Shown here one piece after another: positions 6,547 through 12,292 of a stretch of DNA of 14,312 nt. Location of the stretch: positions 1 to 14,312 of the forward strand of contig CASEKF010000039.1 of assembly GCA_949288455.1 (NCBI GenBank). The letters run 5' to 3'. The translations under genes and the position numbers were made by a program. The notes below the pieces were generated by a model, which ran no database searches, was not told the DNA's origin, and saw nothing but the letters and a program-made list of their open reading frames with translations. The DNA comes from an uncultured bacterium (lineage in GTDB: Bacteria > Vulcanimicrobiota > CADAWZ01). The stretch's first letter is position 1. Every line of letters starts with the position of its first letter.

Positions 6547-7653
6547 ATGGAAGCTAAAGCAAAAACGGAAAACGTGATGTTGACTCGTTTAAATATGATG
6601 TTAGAGATAATGGTGAGAGAAAACGCTTCGGATATTTATCTTAGGAGCGAACATAAGCCTTATTTAAGGATTGACGGCGAGATTGTTCTTCTGGATTTGC
6701 CTCCTTTGACGATCGACGAGATGCAGCTTTTGACACGATCGATATTGCGCCAGGAAGAACTGGAATCTTTTGTAAAGAACCTTGAATCCAACATTATGTA
6801 TGTGGCTCCTAAACTTGGGCGTTTCAGAGTCAACGTATACGTTCAAAAAGGAACGATAGCCATGGTTATGAGAAAGATCAGAGAAGATATTTCTGATTTC
6901 GAGACCTTGGGTCTTCCAAAAAAACTTGAACAGCTTAGCCTTTTGCGAGCGGGATTGGTGTTGATTACCGGGCCTACCGGAAGCGGTAAATCGACTACTT
7001 TAGCCTCTATGGTTAAATTTAGAAATACAAAGACGATAGGACATATAGTTACTATTGAGGATCCGATCGAGTTCATTCATGAAGATATTAATTGTATAAT
7101 CAGTCAAAGAGAAGTAGGCATCGATACGCGTTCGTTTACTTCCGCCCTTGAGAGCGCTTTGAGGCAGGCTCCGGACGTGTTGCTTATAGGCGAAATGAGA
7201 GACGTAGAAAGCGTTAAGGCCGCGATGTATTTTGCGGAGACCGGTCATCTTGTTCTTGCTACGCTGCATGCTAACAACGCTTCCCAGACGATAGAGAGAC
7301 TTCTTCAATTTTTTCCGTCTGAAATGCATATGCAGACTCTTCAGGCTCTTTCCGTTAACCTCAAAGCGACTTTAACTCAAAGGCTTGTCCGGCAGAAAAC
7401 TTCTGACGATCGCATTCCTCTTTACGAGCTTATGATAGTTAACGCAAGGATAAAGGATCTTTTGTCGACGGCTAAGATTTCTCAAATAAGCAAGGATTTG
7501 GATCTTTTTTATACCGACGGAATGATCTCTTTTGATAAATGTATTGTCGAGAATTTGAAAAAGGGGCGGATCTCTTTAGAGACGGCTCTTGCCGCTTCGG
7601 ATAATCCTAACGATTTAAAGTTAAAAATTAAGCAACTTGGCATCAGGGTTTAG
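6547..7653 (+). CDS. PilT/PilU-like type IV pilus ATPase, second active-looking copy
   Basis: This 368-aa PilT-fold ATPase has complete catalytic motifs: SDIYLRSE (28-35, the SDLHL position), Walker A GPTGSGKST (142-150), IEDPIEFIH Asp box, Walker B APDVLLIGEMRD with Glu 216, and His box AETGHLVLATLHAN (230-243). Unlike the first copy, the AIRNLIRE position reads ARIKDLLS, and the following segment (DLFYTDGMISFD) also departs from typical PilT. That suits a PilU-like accessory or alternative motor rather than the main retraction enzyme (inference). The ATG at 6547 is chosen because AAGGAG (6536-6541) lies five bases upstream; an in-frame TTG at 6532 precedes that site and is unlikely. The next gene starts 24 bp after the stop, so the two probably share a transcript. 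Confidence 0.92.
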   Translation: MEAKAKTENVMLTRLNMMLEIMVRENASDIYLRSEHKPYLRIDGEIVLLDLPPLTIDEMQLLTRSILRQEELESFVKNLESNIMYVAPKLGRFRVNVYVQKGTIAMVMRKIREDISDFETLGLPKKLEQLSLLRAGLVLITGPTGSGKSTTLASMVKFRNTKTIGHIVTIEDPIEFIHEDINCIISQREVGIDTRSFTSALESALRQAPDVLLIGEMRDVESVKAAMYFAETGHLVLATLHANNASQTIERLLQFFPSEMHMQTLQALSVNLKATLTQRLVRQKTSDDRIPLYELMIVNARIKDLLSTAKISQISKDLDLFYTDGMISFDKCIVENLKKGRISLETALAASDNPNDLKLKIKQLGIRV

Positions 7654-7677
7654 CGCTGAATTTTTATTGGAGGTTTA

Positions 7678-8550
7678 ATGGATAGCTTTAACAACATTTA
7701 CGGCGATTCTTCATTTAATAACGAAAATGCCGATTCCTTTGGCGATATCAACGTGTATTGGAAGCTAAGCGACGTATATGAAGAAGAAGCTAAAAAGAGC
7801 ACATCTTTAGAAAGCGCTTTTGGAGACGCGAAAGAACAGGCTCAAACCGAATTTGAAAAATGCGGGTATGAGCAGTCTAAAGAGACTTCCGTAAAAGATT
7901 TTGGTTGGCGCGAAGATGCTCCTAAGTTTACGGACAAGCAAGAAGATATTTTGCTCTCTCCGGAAGAACAAATTGATTTACGATGCGGCGGGAAACTTGC
8001 AAAGGCCGTGAAATCAGGTTATTTTTTGAAAGATTGTATGGAAATTTCTTTGTATGACACAGTTGAAAGACTTTACTATGAACGAATGGAATATATATGC
8101 GTAGGACTTATAAATTCTGAAAAGCATACTCAATTTACCGACTCGCCTACTTTTACGCCAAGAATGACGAACCGCTCTTATGAAAGAATAAAGCCTTCTT
8201 CTTCGTATTTGTCTTCCGGAGTTTCGAATAAAAAGTCTTATAAACAACATTATGTTTTAGACGTATATATGACAAATGAAGACGCTCCTTACAGAGTCGA
8301 CAGCGAATACGTTAATTACAGGATGTTTTTAAAAGAGATCGAGTATAACGTTAGGCAAAACTTTTTAAAATTTCTTATGTCCTTGTCTATAAAAGCCGTT
8401 AAAAGCGCTTTTAACGGCTCTGCGTATTCTCTTCTTAGAAATGAAGGCAGAGTATCTGAATTTTCTTCAATCGACGCGTTTATGCTTGAATGCAGGAAGA
8501 ATAGACGGAATAAATCGAGATTGTTCTATTGGTCGGACATATTCGGTTAA
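7678..8550 (+). CDS. protein of unknown function, paralogue of the next gene (copy 1)
   Basis: This 290-aa protein of no family I recognise has GGAGG at 7669-7673, four bases before the ATG. Residues 1 to about 100 are acidic, polar and probably disordered. Residues about 103-290 look folded and match the following gene: MEYICVGLI aligns with IEYICAGLI, YVLDVYM with YILDIYV, PYRVDSEYVNYRMFL with PFRINAAFVNYKSFL, then a helix and SAYSLLRN versus TSYRLLLN. Alternating strands followed by a helix are reminiscent of a PH-like domain, which is inference only. There is no signal peptide or membrane segment, so it is probably cytoplasmic. It lies directly downstream of the third pilT-like gene and may be a partner of that motor. 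Confidence 0.75.
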   Translation: MDSFNNIYGDSSFNNENADSFGDINVYWKLSDVYEEEAKKSTSLESAFGDAKEQAQTEFEKCGYEQSKETSVKDFGWREDAPKFTDKQEDILLSPEEQIDLRCGGKLAKAVKSGYFLKDCMEISLYDTVERLYYERMEYICVGLINSEKHTQFTDSPTFTPRMTNRSYERIKPSSSYLSSGVSNKKSYKQHYVLDVYMTNEDAPYRVDSEYVNYRMFLKEIEYNVRQNFLKFLMSLSIKAVKSAFNGSAYSLLRNEGRVSEFSSIDAFMLECRKNRRNKSRLFYWSDIFG

Positions 8551-8649
8551 CAAAGGTAATTTTGCCGCAAATTTTCAGTCTTTGATTTCCGCAAGAATTT
8601 TAGGCTTTATCACATGCCGCTTTAATTTTTTTAGGAGGATTTTATATTT

Positions 8650-9387
8650 ATGACCTCTTCTCTGCCGGAAAACGAGTTAAATCTTGAGCTTAAATGCGAA
8701 CCGTTGGGAGACGGAGATTCCAAAGATAATTTTGATGCCGATAAAAAGGATGATACTTTTGATGTTTCAGATTCGGATTCTAAATCCAACGAGAAGGTAA
8801 ACGTCGTTCTTCTGGATATAGAAGACAGTATTTCGTCTAAAGTTCCCTTGAGAATAAAAGCCGGTCGTTTTTTCCCCGATTATATAGAGGTTGAACTCTC
8901 TGAAAAAACGGAAAAGATTAATTATAACGATATAGAGTACATATGCGCCGGACTTATCATGGATAAATCTCTTACTTCTAGTCCTCCTAAAACCGCTTTA
9001 GGTCAGATGCTTCAAAGCATTTTTGCGGGAGATAGAGATACGGAGAAACCTCAGCCCGTTATTACCGTGAATTATATTCTAGATATTTATGTAAAGGATA
9101 AGTTTCTTCCGTTTAGAATCAATGCGGCTTTTGTAAATTATAAATCGTTTCTTGATAAAGTTGGATATATTAGTTTTGACAATTTCAAACTATTGTTAAA
9201 AAAGATAGCCTCTCAGTCTTCTAACAGCGTTTTGAACGATACTTCATATCGTTTGCTTTTAAATAAACAGGCGCAAAAAAAATATTCGTCCGAAGTCGAA
9301 TTCCTTATAGAATCCAGCGAAAAGAGAAAGGATTTGACGGCGGAATTTACGTGGGCGAGCGTCTTTGCCTGCGATAAGGAAGAATAG
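8650..9387 (+). CDS. protein of unknown function, paralogue of the previous gene (copy 2)
   Basis: This 245-aa protein starts at an ATG 11 nt after AGGAGG (8633-8638). Residues 1 to about 60 are a low-complexity acidic tail rich in Asp, Ser and Lys. Residues about 66-240 form the domain shared with the upstream gene: FFPDYIEVEL, INYNDIEYICAGLI (90-103), YILDIYV (142-148), PFRINAAFVNYKSFL (154-168), then a helical end closing with EFTWASVFA, against RLFYWSDIFG in copy 1. The two copies are clearly homologous yet strongly diverged, so the duplication is old. The 99-bp gap between them has no gene. A PH-like fold is possible but unproven. Function is unknown; it is likely in the same transcript as the third pilT-like gene. 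Confidence 0.75.
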   Translation: MTSSLPENELNLELKCEPLGDGDSKDNFDADKKDDTFDVSDSDSKSNEKVNVVLLDIEDSISSKVPLRIKAGRFFPDYIEVELSEKTEKINYNDIEYICAGLIMDKSLTSSPPKTALGQMLQSIFAGDRDTEKPQPVITVNYILDIYVKDKFLPFRINAAFVNYKSFLDKVGYISFDNFKLLLKKIASQSSNSVLNDTSYRLLLNKQAQKKYSSEVEFLIESSEKRKDLTAEFTWASVFACDKEE

Positions 9388-9404
9388 TTTTAAAACGTAT
9401 AAAA

Positions 9405-9422
9405 ACAGACTATACAGACTAT
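9405..9422. repeat. tandem 9-bp direct repeat upstream of the oxidoreductase
   Basis: ACAGACTAT occurs twice head to tail (9405-9413 and 9414-9422), 16 nt before the GGAGG ribosome-binding site. A direct repeat here could bind a regulator of the downstream gene, or be a small slippage duplication. Confidence 0.3.
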
Positions 9423-9451
9423 AACAAAAAACGAATCGGAGGTATGTGTTT

Positions 9452-11935
9452 TTGGCTACTAAAATCTTTCTAACGGACGCTCAGCTTAAAGCGGAGCTGT
9501 CGAAATGTGAGCATTGCGCAGAAAAGCCTTGTTTAGCGGCTTGTCCTGCAGGGTGTTCACCATATAAATTTATTCAAGCGGCGTTAACAGGAGAAAAATC
9601 TGATTATGCCCGCGCTGCGGCTGAAATTCTTACGGCAAATCCTCTTGGAGGGATTTGCGGCCTTGTGTGTCCCGATAAGCATTGTATGGCCGCCTGTTCC
9701 AGAGCTAAGTTTGACGTTCCGGTAAATATTCCGGCATTGCAAGCTACTATTATAGAAAAGGCCAAGATTTTAGGGGCGATTCCCTCTCTTGATCAAGAAC
9801 GGCTAAATGGGAAAAAAGTCGCCGTCGTAGGGGCAGGCCCAGCCGGTTTGGCCGCGTCGCTTACTTTGGCGCAAAAAGGTTATAAAGTCGATCTTATGGA
9901 TAAAGAACCAAAGGCGGGAGGGGCATGTCGTTTAATTCCGGAGTATCGCCTTCCTGCCGAGACTCTTAATTCCGATATTGATTTTATCTTAAAAAATGAA
10001 TATATCAATTTTCTTCCTTCGTCTAATCCTTGTCCAGATTGTAAGTCCGGATATGACGCGGTAATTGTCGCCGCCGGTTTGCATCAGCCTATAAAACCGG
10101 GTATTCCCGGCGAAGATTTCGCTATATACGCGTATGATTATTTGAAAAAATGCGGCGATTACGCGTTTAACGGTTCCGTAGCGATCGTTGGAGGAGGAGC
10201 TATTGCCGTAGATTGCGCCGTTTCCGCCAAACTGCATGGAGCGGATCATGTCGAAATGTTCGTTTTGGAAAAACTTAGCGAAATGCCTTTGACTAACAAA
10301 GAGAGAGCAGAACTTTTAGAGCATGGCATAGACGTAAGTTCTCGTCAAAAGGTAGTCGAGATAAAAGTTGACAACGGCGATATTATCGGCATTGAAACTG
10401 TTAAAATTAGGCTTGAGGGCGAAAAGTTTTCTTTAAAGGCTTTAAAAGAAATAGAAGGTACGAAAGTTTTTAGGAGCGAGTTCAGGCATGTTATTTATGC
10501 TATTGGGAATAGACCTTCTTTAAAACCATGCGAAAGCGATAAAATTTTTACCGCCGGAGATTTGAAAAACGGTCCTTCAACGGTAGTAGAAGCCGTCGCT
10601 TCCGGTAAAAATGCGGCCGTTGAGGCAGACGCTTTTGTTATGAAGAAAGAAAAACCCGTTTTTGCTAATCATGCTAAAAGTTCGGTTAAAATTCAAGGAT
10701 ATAATCCTCTTCCCGTTTCTCTAGAAGCAGACTTTTTCGGAAGAAAGATAATATCTCCTTTTATCCTTTCCGCAGCTCCGCCTTCAGACGGCTATGAACA
10801 GATGAAAAAGGCATATGAGGCAGGATGGGCCGGAGGCGTAATGAAAACTGCCTTCGACGACGTTCCCATACATATTCCCGGCGAATATATGCATAGGTTT
10901 AACGCAGATACTTACGCTAATTGCGATAATGTTTCCGGTCATCCTTTAAAACGCGTATGCTCGGAAGTCTCCAGACTTGTCGCCGAATATCCGGATAGAT
11001 TGACGATGGCTTCTACCGGAGGTCCCGTTACCGGCAACGACGAAGCCGATAAAGCCCAATGGCAGAAAAATACCCGCATGCTTGAGGATGCCGGAGCTAT
11101 GGGTATAGAATATAGTCTTTCATGTCCGCAGGGCGGAGATGGCACGGAAGGGGATATCGTTTCTCAAAACGCCGCTTTAACGGCTAAAATTATAGACTGG
11201 GTAATGGAAATTAGTAATCCTGATATTCCTAAAATATTTAAATTGACCGCTCAAGTCACTTCTATAAAAGTAATCGTAAACGCAATAAAGAAAGTTTTTG
11301 ACAAATATCCTGATAAAAAAGCCGGAATAACTTTGGCAAATACCTTCCCGTCTATGTGTTTTAAAAAGAGAGATAAAAAAGAATGGGAAGAAGGCGTCGT
11401 AGTTGGGATGAGCGGACGCGGAGTCGCTCCGATAAGTTATTTAACGCTTGCCAACGTTTCTGATAGCGGTATTACCATATCTGGCAACGGCGGCCCTATG
11501 AATTATCTTGAAGCCGCGAATTTTCTTGCGCTAGGCGTTACTACGGTTCAATTTTGCACCGTCGTTATGAAAAATGGATACGACGTTATCGACGAATTGC
11601 ATCAGGGACTTTCATTTTTAATGAAAGAGAGAGGCATATCTTCAGTAAAAGATTTGATTGGGATCGCGGTAAGGACCGGAGCCGGGCCAATCACTGACTT
11701 TATGGCTTTGACTCCGGTTAAGAAAATATCTTCCGTCGACAAGAATTTATGTATAAGTTGCGGCTCTTGCACAAGATGTTCGTATTTGGCTATTAGTTTG
11801 GGAGAAGATAAAAAACCCGTAATTAATCCTGAAAAATGTATCGGCTGCAGTATTTGCGTTCAAAAATGTATTGCCGGAGCTCTTTCAATGAGAGAAAGAA
11901 CTTCTGAAGAAGCTAAAGCTTTGAAAGAAGATTAA
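9452..11935 (+). CDS. PreT-PreA-like fusion flavin/Fe-S oxidoreductase (dihydropyrimidine dehydrogenase-like)
   Basis: This cytoplasmic multi-cofactor enzyme is built like animal dihydropyrimidine dehydrogenase or fused bacterial PreT-PreA. Numbering from an upstream GTG (829 aa), the N-terminal Fe-S domain has CEHCAEKPCLAAC (21-33) and CGLVCPDKHCMAAC (71-84). An FAD Rossmann motif GAGPAG lies at 129-134 and an NAD(P)H motif GGGAIA at 249-254. The FMN-binding dihydroorotate-dehydrogenase-like barrel spans about 427-745. Two 4Fe-4S motifs follow, CISCGSCTRC (769-778, spacing CxxCxxCxxC) and CIGCSICVQKC (798-808). The active-site Cys equivalent is C560 in SLSCP, and ANT (631-633) matches a substrate-contact motif. 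The Asn normally two residues before SC is Ser 557, so the substrate may not be a pyrimidine. TTG 9452 is chosen because GGAGG (9438-9442) lies nine bases upstream; for the GTG at 9446 the spacing is only three. Confidence 0.88.
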   Translation: MATKIFLTDAQLKAELSKCEHCAEKPCLAACPAGCSPYKFIQAALTGEKSDYARAAAEILTANPLGGICGLVCPDKHCMAACSRAKFDVPVNIPALQATIIEKAKILGAIPSLDQERLNGKKVAVVGAGPAGLAASLTLAQKGYKVDLMDKEPKAGGACRLIPEYRLPAETLNSDIDFILKNEYINFLPSSNPCPDCKSGYDAVIVAAGLHQPIKPGIPGEDFAIYAYDYLKKCGDYAFNGSVAIVGGGAIAVDCAVSAKLHGADHVEMFVLEKLSEMPLTNKERAELLEHGIDVSSRQKVVEIKVDNGDIIGIETVKIRLEGEKFSLKALKEIEGTKVFRSEFRHVIYAIGNRPSLKPCESDKIFTAGDLKNGPSTVVEAVASGKNAAVEADAFVMKKEKPVFANHAKSSVKIQGYNPLPVSLEADFFGRKIISPFILSAAPPSDGYEQMKKAYEAGWAGGVMKTAFDDVPIHIPGEYMHRFNADTYANCDNVSGHPLKRVCSEVSRLVAEYPDRLTMASTGGPVTGNDEADKAQWQKNTRMLEDAGAMGIEYSLSCPQGGDGTEGDIVSQNAALTAKIIDWVMEISNPDIPKIFKLTAQVTSIKVIVNAIKKVFDKYPDKKAGITLANTFPSMCFKKRDKKEWEEGVVVGMSGRGVAPISYLTLANVSDSGITISGNGGPMNYLEAANFLALGVTTVQFCTVVMKNGYDVIDELHQGLSFLMKERGISSVKDLIGIAVRTGAGPITDFMALTPVKKISSVDKNLCISCGSCTRCSYLAISLGEDKKPVINPEKCIGCSICVQKCIAGALSMRERTSEEAKALKED

Positions 11936-11964
11936 CGATATGTTTCTAATTTAACTCTTTAATA

Positions 11965-12096
11965 AGACGTCCCTCGCTTATAAGCGGGGGATGAATTGCG
12001 TCTGTTTTGGAATAACAACCGAGGAATCCGCGGCGGTGGATTATCGAACTTGAATCGGCTGTTATACGCGCTCCGAAGGAAGCTTTCGATTTTTTT
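11965..12096 (+). ncRNA. candidate structured RNA ending in a terminator
   Basis: Four helices can be drawn by eye. First, AGACG (11965-11969) pairs with CGTCT (11999-12003), enclosing a 9-bp hairpin TCCCTCGCT/AGCGGGGGA (11970-11978/11983-11991, one wobble, loop TATA) with a 7-nt bulge. Second, ATAACAACCGA (12012-12022) pairs with TCGGCTGTTAT (12055-12065), 11 positions with a single A-C mismatch. Third, nested inside it, AATCCGC pairs with GTGGATT (12025-12042, loop GGCG). Fourth, CGAAGG pairs with CTTTCG (12074-12088), followed by ATTTTTTT, a terminator. It could be a free small RNA, a cis-regulatory leader of the TPR gene, or the RNA/right end of a lost IS200/IS605-type element. No promoter was identified and no Rfam family recognised. 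Confidence 0.45.
12074..12096 (+). terminator. weak rho-independent terminator
   Basis: CGAAGG (12074-12079) pairs with CTTTCG (12083-12088), with one wobble and a 3-nt loop, followed by A and a run of seven T (12090-12096). It could end the oxidoreductase transcript or the candidate structured RNA. The stem is short, so confidence is moderate. Confidence 0.45.
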
Positions 12097-12114
12097 GCGG
12101 GGGGGGACGATGTC

Positions 12115-12160
12115 GCTAACCTTTAGCTGATCCGATTTTTCGGATAAGCTAAAGGTTAGC
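12115..12160. repeat. 46-nt long hairpin (14 bp + 6 bp)
   Basis: GCTAACCTTTAGCT (12115-12128) is perfectly complementary to AGCTAAAGGTTAGC (12147-12160). Inside, after one G-A mismatch, ATCCGA pairs with TCGGAT around a TTTT loop. It is near-symmetrical and would fold on either strand. The following sequence is TTAATT, not a T-run, so a classical terminator is possible but not proven; a protein-binding dyad or small transposable-element relic are alternatives. Confidence 0.7.
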
Positions 12161-12248
12161 TTAATTCGGACCGATTGGTATAACTATGTAACTATTGATT
12201 TTGTTACGCCTTAAAATAGCGTCAGATTAGAGTGATATTTCAAGCGAA

Positions 12249-12287
12249 TTGTTTTTTTTAAGTTTATTATTATAGAGTGTCAAGGAG
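12249..12287 (+). promoter_or_regulatory. possible promoter and ribosome-binding site of the TPR gene
   Basis: TTGTTT (12249-12254) and TATAGA (12271-12276) are separated by 16 bp, a plausible sigma70-type pair, each 4 of 6 matches or better to consensus. AAGGAG at 12282-12287 lies five bases before ATG 12293. If the promoter is used, the leader would be very short. The ribosome-binding site is convincing; the promoter is tentative in such AT-rich DNA. Confidence 0.4.
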
Positions 12288-12292
12288 TTAAT

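Larger units (their letters stand above)
11936..12292. other. 357-bp intergenic region rich in secondary structure
   Basis: There is no plausible ORF here. In order it holds a base-paired block (11965-12065), a short hairpin with T-tract (12074-12096), a run of eight G (12099-12106), a long perfect hairpin (12115-12160) and a probable promoter and ribosome-binding site for the TPR gene. It is much more GC-rich than the other gaps in the window, which argues for a functional RNA or a mobile-element remnant. Confidence 0.6.

Noticed and set aside
6664-7329. Several minus-strand open frames opposite the third pilT-like gene
   Set aside because: The sense frame carries exact Walker, Asp and His box motifs; the antisense frames have no ribosome-binding sites or recognisable domains.
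8441-8653. 70-aa plus-strand frame bridging the two paralogous genes
   Set aside because: It overlaps the end of the first paralogue and runs across the gap into the next start; no protein-like motif.
9444-9446. ATG directly after GGAGG at the oxidoreductase start
   Set aside because: It is out of frame with the enzyme; the in-frame TTG at 9452 has the better spacing.
9452-11935. Apparent loss of the catalytic Cys in the DHODH-like domain (Ser at about residue 573)
   Set aside because: That position is not the active site; the catalytic Cys is the one in the SCP motif (C560), which is conserved.
12188-12207. GTAAC/GTTAC inverted repeat upstream of the TPR gene
   Set aside because: Five-base arms with a 10-nt spacer are expected by chance.
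11936-12292. tRNA gene in the structured intergenic region
   Set aside because: No cloverleaf, no GTTCGAATC-type T-arm and no acceptor stem could be built.
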